Shown in pieces: positions 12,501 through 25,500 of a stretch of DNA of 64,000 nt. Where the stretch lies: NCBI GenBank assembly GCA_033239005.1, contig BSQZ01000106.1:1415001-1479000 (forward strand), given 5' to 3'. The notes beneath the pieces were generated by a model. That model made no database searches. It had not been told where the DNA came from and saw nothing but the letters and a program-made list of their open reading frames with translations. Both the position numbers and the translations under genes were made by a program. The first letter of the stretch is position 1, and every line of letters starts with the position of its first letter. Origin of the DNA: Lamellibrachia satsuma (taxonomy: Eukaryota; Annelida; Polychaeta; Sabellida; Siboglinidae).

Positions 12501-12709
12501 AACAGATACAACCACTGTCAAAGTCACGAATGGTGGGTGCTGATTGTGGAGTGAACTGGTGGAGTATGGTGGTCCTCATGTTCTGTATTGGACTGCTCGT
12601 ACCTTGCGTTGTGTTCCTCTACTATGAGTACTTCCAGCACTATGACGACGATGGCACACTGTCATCGTCATCATCTGTATATGTCACTCCACGCCACACT
12701 AGCTCTTAA
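6586..12709 (+). CDS. LYSMD3: LysM domain membrane protein, LYSMD3/LYSMD4-like (2 coding exons)
   Basis: Exon 1 is 6586-6918 (residues 1-111) with donor CAG|gtatga. Exon 2 is 12128-12709 (residues 112-304) with acceptor ttccag|GTA, phase 0. The 304-residue length nearly equals that of vertebrate LYSMD3. The intron splits the LysM domain (about residues 90-137): VGKDDTLQSVAIKYGCQ lies in exon 1 and NNLLRDQDFFALKTIKVPV in exon 2. A family-typical GADCGVNWW precedes a single membrane helix at about residues 255-277 (VVLMFCIGLLVPCVVF), then a short tail. In the family this is a single-pass intracellular membrane protein linked to the Golgi. The ATG at 6586 is the first in frame. LYSMD3 and LYSMD4 are hard to separate by eye. 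Confidence 0.88.
7905..8500 (+). repeat. Dispersed repeat, inverted partner at 30475-31150
   Basis: It begins with ttaaaagttactggccccca and runs through ggtgatttactttcatgctt and cagacttttttgtgaagctc to a block near agatgagatgaagattgtg. The same blocks occur in the same order, reverse complemented, in GOLPH3 intron 1. There are no coding motifs, so it is probably a non-autonomous element. It lies in the LysM-gene intron. Confidence 0.75.
9263..10140. mobile_element. 0.88-kb non-autonomous DNA transposon with TIRs
   Basis: The left end TAGGCGAAGGCAGTGTTAAT and the right end, reverse complemented as TAGGGGAAGGCTGTGTTAGT, match at almost every position and both continue into TGAGCCA. The terminal motif gttagttgagcca also occurs internally near 9582 and 9953. 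The ends fit a TA target duplication but are not proven. No transposase frame is present. It lies in the LysM-gene intron. Confidence 0.75.
10281..10432. repeat. 27-bp tandem repeat, six units
   Basis: ccctcgctgacctctggcag recurs every 27 bp from 10281, with few substitutions and one inserted base in the last unit. Confidence 0.95.
10700..11665. mobile_element. Putative TIR element filled with ATTCCGACTCC repeats
   Basis: The left end CAGACCTGGGTTCGATTCCA is mirrored by the right end, which reads CAGACCTGGGGCGATTCCAA in reverse complement. Degenerate ATTCCGACTCC-type repeats fill both subterminal regions, including a perfect hairpin cgactccggaatcggagtcg near 11598. The CAG start recalls hAT ends, but no 8-bp target duplication is evident. 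The serine/aspartate-rich open frame at 11380-11631 is only a translation of this repeat. Confidence 0.5.
11105..11405. repeat. About 100-bp tandem repeat, three units
   Basis: Each unit contains gcaaacactagcagtga and ends in taaattgcaattagcca. Copies end near 11156, 11294 and 11392. It lies inside the preceding putative element. Confidence 0.75.
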
Positions 12710-13015
12710 CATCAACAGTATTATAGGATTTTGGCTTCTTTTCAGTCACCAGCATGGCAGATAACACTCGAACAACAGTTTTCATGGGGCTTTCATGGTC
12801 GATTGTTACTGGAAGTGTTTTTATGTCTATATCTAGGGGTGTTTGCATATGTATATACACATCAAAATGTGTGTGCACATGTTGTGTGAACGTGTACAGC
12901 TGTAATGAGATTGTTAACAACTGTGTATCAGTATGTGTATGTGTATCAGTATGTGTGTATCTGTCAGTATCTGTGTACATACATGTGTCCAAACTTACAT
13001 AATTATGTTTTCATA

Positions 13016-13060
<45 letters not shown>

Positions 13061-14585
13061 GCAATAGAACTCCAACAAGATATTTAAAAACCAAAATTTA
13101 TTTTTTCTGTCCAACATGGAAAATCACGTTGCGCAAATAATTCATTTTAAAGAATTGGAATTTTATTAATGCAGTCATACGAAATCTTTCGTACAGCCAA
13201 GCAAACATAATATTATAGTCTAGCGCATCTGTCAAGCACTATGCAATATACATTTGTACAGATATGGCAGCACAGATGTGTATGAACAGATATAATCACT
13301 TCATGGTGCTTCAAGGGGTATTGCAATGTATGATACAACGTGTGTTGTACTCCATTATTTTGTCTAATCTGTGTTGTCTAATCTGTGCCATATACATTTG
13401 CTGTGCACTTTCCTGCATGGGATTATTTGAAGATGGTTATAATTTAAGCATCTGGAATAGCTTCACATATAATATTAATTTATTCATAATATTCATCATT
13501 TATTAATTCTATCAATTTGGATAATAAACAAATACAAGCGTGTATCAGTCCTGTGTGTACAGAACTTTATTTTTGTGCCATATAGTTTGGGGGTTCCTCC
13601 TCAATTTGATTTTTTGCTTGTCTTGTTCCAGAATCAGTTCATGTAAACTTTAACCGTGTCGCACTCTGTATGACATGCTAACTCGTGTACAGATTTGTTA
13701 TTTAGTTTGGGGGAAATCATCTGATAAACTATTCAATAATTTTTTTGTGTAGCGTGCACAGTGGATGGACTGGATCCAATCATGTAACTGAGATTATAAT
13801 TGATTTATGTAGTGTAATTGCAGCAGTTACAATGAATTATAATAAATACAATGAATTACAGTATTTTTTATATCGCCAAATTTACCAGAAAAAAATTTAT
13901 GCAAACACCAAGTCCATTACATTTTTATCTGTCATTTACGAGATGTCCAAATTCAGCAACACACATCATAATTTAAATACAGTTTAAATGAAAAATAATT
14001 TATTTGATTTTGTGTACTTGGACCCAGTCCTGCACAGTGTATAAATCTGGAAGATGCAAATGAAACATGCCTGGAAAAGCCATAGATAACAAGCCACTGG
14101 CGTTGTATGTTGTCTGTCATTAATGTAGGCATGCTAGTTAAGCTATACGTATGATTCAGCCTACAGTTACATTTCCTATTGGTGACCATGTTAACGTTTT
14201 GCATGATTATAAGAAAGCGGGTTCATCAAGAATTCTGAAACTTCTTACCTGCCGCTGTCATAGTCTCACCGACATGCTGATCGAGTTTAGTTAAAATTTC
14301 GTATTTCTAACTTAAAATGCCTGCACATGCCATACTCGTCAATGTTTACCAATTTGTGCATGGATGAGTGCCTTGTACAAAAAAATGCCAAAAATCGTTC
14401 TGCCTATTAAAATCATCTGAAAATCCACAGTTACACTGTTAACAGGTTCTGCCAGCAAACATGGCAATGTCCTTGCTCACATGCACTTATGTCAGATAAT
14501 ATTAATTTTTTTAAAACGTCCTATATCCAAACTTACTGTGCCCTACATTCACGTGTAACACACCAGGAAGTCTAACTGACGCATG
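12710..14585. other. Downstream of the LysM gene; no further gene
   Basis: Probable 3' UTR and intergenic DNA. It holds a TG/TA-rich stretch, a (TA)n microsatellite at about 13019-13057 and AATAAA motifs, for example at 13523-13528. I cannot say which polyadenylation site is used. Confidence 0.4.
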
Positions 14586-14589
14586 ATCC

Positions 14590-14760
14590 CTGTAGGTGTG
14601 CTGGTATAGCTGAGCAGGGATAGCTGAGAATGCTGGGATAGTTGTAAGTAGGCATGCTGGGATAGATACTCCTAAGCTGGGATAGTTGTGGGTAGGCATG
14701 CTGGGATAGTTACTCCTAAGCAGGAATGTTGGGATAGTCGTAAGTAGGCATGCTGAAACA
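14590..14760. repeat. 44-52-bp minisatellite
   Basis: ggcatgctgggatag-type units recur at 14651, 14695 and 14747, separated by tactcctaagc and ttgtaagta blocks, with diverged units to the left. Confidence 0.75.
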
Positions 14761-15632
14761 AGAAGTTGTGAAACTGTACTGACCATTATAGTAAGATACT
14801 CGTGTGAATACTTACAGCAGAACACACAGTGCTGTTGTTGTCCTGTAGGTGGCTCTGTGTGCAGGACACAGCTGCGGGTATTTATCAAAGTGCATGTTGT
14901 AGGACTCTGCACATTGATATGCGGCTGTCAACATAACTACAACTATATTAGTAGTATTATCATTGTTCAACCAATTAAATATTGGTTGATGTACATAAGA
15001 TATTGTGTTGTCACTCATTTTTATTGCATCTGAATGCTTTTTGCTTTTTTGTTCTGTAATATTCATGGAAGTTCTTATATAATAGAGAGAAAGCAAAGAT
15101 TAATGACAATAGATCCTTTGGATTGGAGAGTGGGTAAACATAGACAGATGTCCACTAATGAGAGGGGCGAGGTGGAAAGTTGGTTCTAAAAATTGATGAG
15201 GTGGACATCAAAAGGAGGTGGGAGGTGGACTCTCAAAAATGATGGGAGGTGTGAGATTTTACTAACTTGAGGACTATTGAAAAAACCAAATGCCCCAATT
15301 AATGTGCGATATTGCATTAATGTATCAAAGATAAGCAAAGTTAACACCAGATCCTGTGTCATACTAATAATATGTTAAAGAAACCTGTCCTTGTTAATGT
15401 GTATTTTCAGAGAAATCCACACAAGCCAGTGACTCTTGGACGGGAATGTAAATCCATGTTTTGTATATATAGGTAATGCATAATATAACGTTGTAATGTA
15501 TTTGTATTATTAGTTTTATTACCAGTAAAGATTGGCTTGACAGTCAGTAAAAGTAGCTTTGAGAATCACTTTATCTATCAAGGTTATTAACGCTACACAA
15601 CTGCTTCACATAACATGATTGTTGACTTCTGC
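14761..15632. other. No gene recognised
   Basis: AT-rich sequence with a purine-rich gaggtggacat patch around 15150-15255. No coding signal was seen. Confidence 0.4.
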
Positions 15633-16200
15633 AGTAGGGTAATTACTCCCTGTGCCATCACGCACCCAGGGCAGAGAGCAATTGACACCATCCATTTCTG
15701 TCCTCAGGCATTATTTCTACGTCCTGTGTCTTTATTTTCTGGGTTTGTGCTTCTCTTGCGATGGTTTGTTGGTACGTTTCTTATGGGCGTCCTCTTGTTT
15801 TCAGATGGTTTCCAGTATCATGCATGTTCTTGGTGGCAGCACACAATAAGGACATAACCTAAATATCTCCATCTTCTTTTCAATATTGTTGACTTTATTG
15901 GCTCTGCTTTTGCTCTATTAAGTTGGTGATGAATTTGTTCCATTTGTTGTTTAGAAATCTGCAGCTCTGCAGAAGCATCTAGTCAGGAAAATTGTTAGTT
16001 TCTGTTAAATTTGTGTGGTCGATGTCCATGTTTCGTAGCAATAGAGAAACATGGGTGTAGCAGTGCTGTTGAAAAAATTCTTATTTTGATGTTTGCAGTT
16101 ATAGCCTTTGTTCTCCCAAGACAGACAAGATCCTAAAATAACATTGTGGGAGAGGGATTTGTATTTTTGGCTCCCAGTGGTAAAACTAATGAACATTCTC
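15633..16200 (-). pseudogene. Decayed LINE reverse-transcriptase C-terminus
   Basis: Reading leftward, the - strand gives, in broken frames, TPMFLYCYETW, then LKRRWRYLGYVL, a region rich in K/R/T/P, and finally WMVSIALCP. This order matches the end of many APE-type non-LTR polymerases, where a YGCETW box, a W-x-x-IGHVLR box and a closing ALCP box follow each other. Stops and frameshifts are frequent. It is too decayed for a family name. Confidence 0.55.
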
Positions 16201-16853
16201 TTTTCTTTTTTTTTTTAAAGATCCACCCATCTTTATTAACATTACCATTTTAGCAAAACACATTGGCTATCAAACAATAGATAGGCTGAATCAAATATGT
16301 AATTTGGTACATGTGCGTGCGTGTGCATACATGCATGCATGCATGCGTACCCAGTATAAATGTTTGTATTGGTGACTATCAATTTCTATTGAGTGGTTTA
16401 TGTCCAGTGGTAAACAGACATCTCTGTTGTTGAATGACCATTGTCCATCCAGTTGATGACCACTCCCTGATCATCCAGACTGACCAACACTGGGGGGGGT
16501 CATAGTGGTACCGTAAAGTAGCTAATAGCTGCACAATGCACACATTATCCACCGTACATGCTCATTGGATTATTAAAAGTATTAATTATTAAATATATTT
16601 TTAAATTATCACAATAACATTTCAGTTTTTGTCATGCATTGAACATGCACTTTCTGATATAATACAGGTCTTTATTATAATACAGGTCTTTATTTCAACA
16701 ACACCACAGCAACACAAAAACACAACAACACAAAAAATAGCCAAACAAAATATAAACCAGTCTTGATGTTGAAAAGGGCAAGAATAAGTGTGTCACTTAT
16801 AACACTTGCCCAATTACCATGAATCAAATAATTACAGTATGCAACATGCATGA

Positions 16854-18900
16854 TTACAACTTAACTGAAATAAACATTCTCTTTAAATTGGTACAAGCAT
16901 AATTTTGTTTAAACGTGGGACTATGTCTGGTTACATAGATTTGCTTGTACAATGTAAACAACTTTTGTATATTCATTGGTAGCAAAGTGTTATATGCCTT
17001 GTACATAATAAGTGCAGTTTGTATTTCCACAATATCTTGTACTTTCATGATGTAACTCGGAGAATAGACAAGAAGTGTGGTCTAACCTCTTAGCTCTACA
17101 AATTAAACAGACTAATTTTTTTAAAATAATACTAGGCAATTTAGATTAGTAGCATATGTATTGCCCCACACTTCGATGCAGTACATGATGTATGGCAGAA
17201 AGAGAGAATGGTATAAAAATAGGCATTCCACATTTGTCAATGACAAAACTGGCTCTATACTTTATGGCACAACTCTTAGAGAGTTCAAATTTTATCATAG
17301 AAAAGTGTTTTTTCCACTTTAATTTATTATCAGTCAAAGCCCCTAAACATTTTGTGAATTCAACCTTACTCATTTCTTCCTTACTTTTATGTATAGAGAC
17401 ATGTTTCTTTAAAATACGATTACCAAAAAACATATTATTTGTCTTTGATATATTAAGAGAAAGCCTGTTTACTGTGAACCACACACGTACCTTTTCTAAT
17501 TCAATATTTGTCAACCGGACAAGATCAGCTATCACTATTACTGTAGAACATGTTGGTATCGTCTGCAAATAAGATAAACTTAAAATTTGTTTCAACATTA
17601 CAAATATCATTTATGTACAGAATAAACAACTTCGGACCTAAAACAGATCCTTGTGGCACACCACAACATATTTTGAGTACTTCTGAGTCACCATTTTCAT
17701 AGTGAACAACTTAACTTCTGTTTTCCATGTAACTTGTAATCCATTTATGTGCAACACCATGAATGCCATAAAAGTAAAAAAAATTTGTGAAAATATGGTT
17801 GACGGTATCAAATGCCTTCTTAAGGTCAACAAATATGACAATGGCATATTTATTATTATCAAGAGAAGCAGTAATTTCTTCAACCAATTCTATTAAGGCA
17901 TGTGATGTTGACATGTTTGATCTAAATCCATATTGACTATACTACATTTAAATAGAAAACTATCTAACCTATCACTGTATAATTTCTCCTGATTTTTTAA
18001 AATTGGGGCAGCAAAGAAATAGGTATGTAATTTGTAAACACGCCTTCTCACCTGACTTAAAAATAGGAATAACTAGCTATTTTAATTTCATTTGGAAATA
18101 TTCCAGTGTTAAAAGAAATATTACATATGTGCTTCAAAGGTTTTACAATATGAGCAATAATGTTCTTAACCATGCTCACATTTAAATCATTACAATCTGT
18201 TGACATTTTGCTCTTAACATTTTGAGCAGTTCTAATAATGTCTTGATAATCAACATGACTTAGAAATATACTTTTATCAAGTTCTTTTCCCAATTAATAA
18301 AAAATAGATACATCCTTTTTAGGTAGAGTAATTTGTTTTGCAAGATTGGGTCTAACATTTGTAAATTTTTTTATTAAATCCATTTGCAATGTCCTGCTTT
18401 TCACATATCTCTATCATTGCTCACGGAATAGGCAGGATATGTTGGAGGATTGAATTGTGTGTTTAAAATTTTCCAGATTCCCTTTACATTGTTTTTTTGT
18501 TTCTCCAACATTTTGTAGTAATATGCTTTTTTGGCGAACCTTCAAACTGTCAATTTGTTCTTAAAATGTGTTCTATTTTTTCACAAAATATATCTAAATT
18601 TGAACCAGGGGTTCTGTAAATACAGTTGATAATAACATTAGTGTGGTTCTTTATGGCTAGTTCTATGGTAACACATTCAAAAATTGTTTCAAATGCATGT
18701 TAGTTCGTTGCGTATATATAATGCAACGCCACCACCCTTACGGGTTTCTCTAGTTACATGATAAGCACTGTAGTCAATTAGATTAAAATTGTCTATGACA
18801 TCCAGTTCAGCCAATGTTTCGGATACATGAATGAAATTAGACTATAAAATGGTGTTGATTTTTCTTATGCAAAATTTTACTCTCTTTGAAGATGCATATT
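16854..18900 (-). pseudogene. Decayed LINE B: endonuclease tail and reverse transcriptase
   Basis: From right to left on the - strand: an endonuclease remnant RKGGGVALYI near 18720, a reverse transcriptase block with VDLKKAFDTVN near 17800, RLSLNISKTN and KLKWKKHFSMIKFELSKS between 17450 and 17290, and a C-terminal block near 16950. It is broken by stops and frameshifts and truncated within the endonuclease. The motifs are of the jockey/CR1/L2 broad type and clearly differ from the CR1 family seen elsewhere in this window. It lies 3' of CFAP161 on the same strand. Confidence 0.75.
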
Positions 18901-19442
18901 TTGATGGTGATGTTTTCTGTTAGAATGTAACCTTCTGTTAGGTAATATGTGTCATTTGGTTGTCATGGCAGTAGAATTGTGAATTGTCAAAATGTTATAA
19001 TTAGAAGTAAAATTATTGTCTTGTCACTTGTCATTTAACATAGACAAACATTCGTAAAATGTCACCATACCTGAAAAGCATGAAGACAGATTAAGCTTGT
19101 GTCAATAACACGTCACAAGATAGTTTTAATGCGAGATTTTAATGAGAAATTTTCCACACCTGTTCGTGTTTTACATGGTAATAAATATTACAGAATCATC
19201 CACTGTTCTGACAGTTTAAACAATTGGTTATGGTTCTTTGAAGAATGCTGCTCCTATGCTGCACAAAGCCAGTGTCATGTTGATTTTAACTGGCTAGGTG
19301 TATCTACTATCTACAGTTATAAGCAATCAGTGATAGTTTTAACAATGTTGTCATGATACATGTGTGTTTTCACAAAACAATTCATGCATTGTAACATGTA
19401 ACATTGTAACATGTAACATTGTAACACGTCACATAAAATTCT

Positions 19443-19448
19443 TTTATT
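19443..19448 (-). promoter_or_regulatory. Candidate polyadenylation signal of CFAP161
   Basis: AATAAA on the - strand, about 100 bases past the CFAP161 stop codon. Confidence 0.4.
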
Positions 19449-19545
19449 TCTGGAAGCTTTATGTCAATGCCATTGTTACTCATTACTATATGATAGTCTC
19501 TGTTTTTGTCTTATTACTCTGTGGTTTCCATGGTGACAGCCCCAT

Positions 19546-22500
19546 TTACTGCACCCCCTGCATTGGCATGATGTCATCACCAGGCACAGTCAGCATTAAC
19601 ATCCAATGGTTGACATCTATTTCCACCTTGTGCGAATCTAGGATGGTATGGGTGCTCACTTCATGTTCCGGGCCAAAGGCTGTCCTGGAAAATGCATGCA
19701 TGCTACTGTTTAGAACATACACCTCACATTCTTAGGCAGGCAAGATTGGGTCAACAACATCGAAACAAATTCTAGTGTTACTTTATTAGATGTTAAGCTC
19801 ATCTGCAGCTTACCTGAAGCTTTGGTAACATGGTCTGATGAAACGTGGTAATTTTACATAGTCATTTCTTAATTTAAAAGTAAAATGTATTTATCACAAA
19901 AACTCACCGATGTGTATGTTTCCATTCCACGCACAGATCTTCGTTAGTTTTTACATGGTTGATGACGATCTTCTCATTTGCCTGTTAGTAAATAAAAACA
20001 GTAGGCACTTAATACATAATTGTATTTTATATGTACTGTACACCACTGCATTTTTCTATTTAATTACCTTGAAATGGTGTGTTAAAAACCAATATATCAC
20101 TAAAATTGATGGCTAAAAAAAATGTCTAAGTTTATAACACAGTTTAACAAGGTTTAACAAGGTTGCCATCCCAAACAACAAGTTCCTGATGGCAAATGGA
20201 CAAGGAAGTCATTGGCTTATCGAGAGTCCAACAATGTGTAGCCCGCCCTTATCAAATATCTGTCAATTCTATTTTGATACATATTCACACTACTAGCATT
20301 AACACAATAATTTGGCAGTTTGTTCCATTCATTTATCACCTTCTCTGAGAAAGAGTACTTTCTCATGTCCAACCTACACTGCTCCTTAACTAATGCTGCT
20401 TTGTTTCCTCTGGTTCTACTGCCTTCTTTAAGTGTGAAAAACATATTCCTGTCAACCTCCTCATAACCATTCACTTTTTAAATACTTCTATTGGGTGTTG
20501 TCAAACCACATTGTAACAACCGACTTTCGTAATTAAGGTCTCTCAATTTTGGAATCATTTTAGTTGCTCTTCGTTGTATTCTTTCTAGCTTGTCTATGTC
20601 CTTTTTACGATATGGTCTCCATGCTTGAATACAAAATTCCAAATGTGGTCTAACTATTGCTGTGTACAAGGGTACGATTAGCTGTTTCTCCTTATACATG
20701 ATAGTTCTCCTAATTAGCCCTACAATTTGATTTCCTTTCGAAGCAGCAATACCACATTGCTCTGAAACTTTCATGTCAGCACTAAATGTTACTCCTAAGC
20801 CCTTTTCTTGTGTAGTTCTACCTAGTACAGCATCACCCATTTTATATTCTTCGTCCATGTTTCCATGTCCTATGTGTATACATTCACACTTCCCAAAATT
20901 TAATAACATTTGCCATTTTTCTGACCATTTAACTAATTTATCTAGATCATCCTGTAAACAACAACAGTTGCAAAGATCGATATATATTTGTTGTAAAATT
21001 GAACGGATGTACAAATATAGCCACAAAATACACAGTCGGACTTTATTTTGAAAGGATACAGTTAAACATATTGGTCATTATGAATCTGCATGCAGATCCA
21101 AGAGCATGTTTAACAGTTCAGTTTAGTCCAACAGGTGTCTCTAGCATGCTCAACTTCATGACATTTTTATGGGGGAAATGAAAGATATGCTACACGTACT
21201 TCAGTAAACTACACCCTAGTGATGTTGACAGAAGACTTACATAATAAAGCCAACAGCGGAGCAACTGATCCATGCTGAAGTTTTAGTACTTTGCTGTTCC
21301 TCATACAGTAAATTAATAGGATGGTGCAGAGATTAAGTTACTAGAAGATATCTTATGTTGACCTCCATCACTTGGGGAATGTTTCACAGGCGTGCATGAG
21401 TGATATAAGTCAACACTTGGGTCTCATGTTACCATACACCACATTGGTTGCACCGATGTTACAATTTGTTCATGGCATGTTAACTCAAACATTGATAACT
21501 CATATACCCATTGTAACATAGGTGTCGCTGTTACAGCTTTCAGGTGGGAAATATCGCTTTGTTCCGTTGCACCTGCTTTCCTGCTTTTTTTGATGAAATG
21601 TCCCGCTTTTTTATGACTTTCATAATTGTTTATTTTTTTACTGTAAAATATATTTGTTGCACACTAGGCTGTTTTTCTATAATAATTTTTTATTATGGTC
21701 TCAAGAGATTTCGCGTTTACTTGCGTATGCTAATATGAATGAAAACAGCAAACAAAAATAGCGACCTGTAAAAACAACACATTTCGGTTAGGTAGAGGAA
21801 GGCGTTTCCTGTTTTTCCAAGAACACTCTTCCACAAGCAGGTGTGGACACCCATGTTATGATCTGGTCGTACCAGGATGAACCACCTTGTGTAAACACAC
21901 AATTTAACTCAAAACACATGGAACTTAATTGAAGTGCTTCCCCAGTCTAATTTCGAGTTAATGAAGCCTGTACTATACGTGTGAATGTATATATAAAATT
22001 AATTCGCCATATCACATATCAGATGATGTAAGTTTGGGAGGCAGTTGCTGGGTCGTTTGCAATATGACACAGCAACTAATAACGTGCACTCCAGTTCAGG
22101 GATGTGTCAGATATCAGGTTGCATGTGATGCTTCAGTAAGTGAGATAGATTGGTGGAAACCAAGCCTGCTCAGGTAGCACACAGGTGTGGTTATCTTAAA
22201 GCTCCCAACTCAAGTCATTTAGCCCATCCCGAATTTGGTTCGTCGATGTTCAAATCTGTAGTGCATGAATAGACTAAGCATGCGCAGTCAGTTTTTAAAA
22301 ATAACGCATACTTTTGTTAAAATCATCTAAATAATTGGCTTTGGTGCATGGTAACATGAGACCCAAGTTTTGATCTATATCACCCATGCACGCCTGTGAA
22401 ATGCTCCCGAAGTAACATAGGCAGTATAAGTAACCTGTGTTAGTACAAATAGTTTTATGTTCTAGTACAGTTTGTGTACACCACGATGACTATTGCGTTG

Positions 22501-25500
22501 TCTTGCTGAATTTTGACTGGATACAGTCAAATATAATTTAATAATTTGTCCAATGATTTGATGAATCAAAACTACACTAACGAGCTAGCATTTCTTTCTC
22601 GATATTAGATAGGTATGATTTTTCCTGAAATGAATCCAAAATTAGACGAACGAAACCTTTTAATTAAGGAAGGATCTTTTGGGATCTATACCATTAAGAA
22701 ATTGAAAATAAGTTCAGACATTCTCAAATATTTCTACATCTCAAAATTGTGCTTAGAGGATAACTTTTCTGGAATAAAATGTAGGCTGTACTCCTACTTG
22801 TTTAATCTGGGTAGAAAAAGATATTTTAATATTAGGATATTTCTTGCAACAATCGTGCTAAACAAATTATGAACCTGGCATCATGTATATGAAACAAAAC
22901 AAATATGCAGCACTGTATCGGTGATTCCATCTGTTATTGCAGTTATTTAGATTGATACATGCGTTGGTCCTTTCGTCAAAACTCACTGGTACAGGGGAGA
23001 ACTCGAGTTCCAGTCGAATCTGAGGATTGTAGGGCAGAATTCTCCACTCACACAGGTGACTGGGTTCATTCACAAAGGTCACGGGGTTGTGGCGAGATTT
23101 CTTCGCACACTGCATGAATGTACTGCGATCACTCCTCAAGAATAGCTGTCAACAAACAATAAGATCTCAGATTACCCAGTTGCTGGCAGTAAACATAACA
23201 CATGTTTTATGTTGTCAAATGTAATATTCAATTTAAATATTTACCAATCACTGCACTTGATGTTTTTTGTCCTTGCCACTTTATCCAGTACTACCAGATT
23301 CAGTTCATGTGAACTGATAAATAACATAATTTACGAACAAGTACTCAAATTAATCATTACTTGTTATAACTATCATTTTAAGATATTTCAATATGTTCAT
23401 AGATGAAGTACATGGTACTCATACTCAATCAAATACTCTGCCTAGGTACTTGCCTCAACCATGGTAACTAGTCATGAAATAATCACTATTGAGGCAGTCG
23501 ATTAAGAAATCGGGCTCCTCTTATGTCGATAATGTGTAGTCTCGCTGTATAAATTAACAAAATTAACACTGATTTAATTTTGTTTAAATGGGGCAATTGT
23601 TTTCCATCAAGCCATACTTACATTGCCAACGAAGGTTCGTAGAGCAAATGGCTGACCATACTTCAGAGTATCGCCGTCTTTTGAGCCATCAATACTGAAA
23701 TAATTCATGGAATAATACAACTATTTGTAGATATGGCAACTTGCAGTATTTAGTCAATAGGCTTTCTGTATACACTGTCTATATTATCTACAACTGGAGG
23801 AAGTACTCTTGTATTTCTGTGTCTTTTGAATACCTGACCATTAATATTGTAAAATTATAATTAAAACATTGATGATGAAAATGTTATTTGTATCTTCACT
23901 TGGACTAAGGCATTAGACATCATTTTATCAATACCAATTACATACTGGTGTAGTGTGTTCATATTAATATTTCAAATAGCAACATCAAATGTTTTCATCC
24001 AATTCTGGCTAATACAACAAATATGCTTTATTGTAAAATATAATATGAGTGACATTCAAGTGAATTGTGATGCATATTTATTTTGCTCTGTACATCATAT
24101 TAAAAGGTGTGTGGAGAATTACATAAATTACAGATTGTAGCAATTCTACTAAAATTTAAAAGCAATTTATGATAGTAGAGTAATTGTTACTTGAAAGTAT
24201 TGAATATAAATTAATTTCACTAACAATAAATTGTATATGTATTTAATACAATAATGTGTTATCGGAAATATGGGGTGTTTCTAGTGGCTATTCTACAACA
24301 GCATGACATGGAAGCACCCTTTCCATTTACTGCCCATGGAGAGGCCATATGAGAAGAATCCGCCATGGGAAAACAGAACAGAATTTGGATAGGTGTGAAA
24401 ATTTATTATCATGCACCTAGTGTATGTTATTCGTGTGTATCACACAAACATGATGTATGCATAGCGTAAATAATATATTAGTAATTGTAAGTGAAAAGAA
24501 CTCGATGTTGAGAGAATGGACGAATAGTTTGCTGTATTTGTGGTCACCTTTTCTCCACCTGCATGCGACATGCCCTGCAGGTGGAGAGACCGGAGTGACC
24601 TGATCTGTTTGTTGTGTAGAGGTCTCTTGACCTCTCCATGATGAATAGAATAGCAATTTTTATCTGCTGAGACATGGGAGAGAATAGATAGAATAGACAC
24701 ACCTTGTGACAATGAGAGCAGTGCGGGCGTTGGAAGCCACATTGCCAGTGGCAGTTGCTCCAGTGGTCCCAGTGAAGGCAGTGCCCTCTTGAATTTCCAG
24801 TCCTGTCACGTTCACCGCAATCACGGTCCCCCCTAACTTCTGTTCCTCTGCACCAGGGTTCACCAAGATCATGATGTCACCAAAGTGCATGCGTCCGTCT
24901 CGTGACACACTCAGTTCCACCTGTCATACACCCACTGACAAGTACTGTGTTATATGGTGACACACTTAGTTCCACCCATCATACACTAACCAACATGTAC
25001 TGTGTTATATGGTGACACACTCAGTTCCACCTGTCACACACCCACCAACATGTACTTTATTACATGGTGACACACTCAGTTCCACCTGTCACACACCCAC
25101 CAACATGTACTTTATTACATGGTGACACACTCAGTTCCACTCATCATACACCAACCAACATGTACTGTGTTATATGGTGACACATTCAGTTCCACATGTC
25201 ACACACCCACCAACATGTACTTTATTACATGGTGACACACTCACTTCCACTCATCACACACCCACCAACATATACTGTGTTATATGGCGACCCATTCAAT
25301 TCCACCTGTCACACACCCACCAATGCATACTGTTTTCTATGGTGACACACTTAGTTCCACTTGTCACACACCCACCAACATGTACATGCACATATAATTT
25401 ATGGTCAGGACATTAATTGTGCTCATCTACCTAGCATCAAGCAAACTATGAACACTACAGGTCAGTTCACATGAGTGATTTTTTTTCCGATTTATTGGTC

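Noticed and set aside
12158..12527. - strand frames over LysM-gene exon 2
   Set aside because: They are antisense shadows of a well supported coding exon.
15615..15857. 80-codon + strand hydrophobic frame
   Set aside because: The - strand of the same DNA carries decayed LINE C-terminal motifs; the hydrophobic + frame is antisense to them.
25174..25416. 80-codon + strand frame with H/T/P repeats
   Set aside because: It is a translation of the 55-bp intronic array on the strand opposite to CFAP161.
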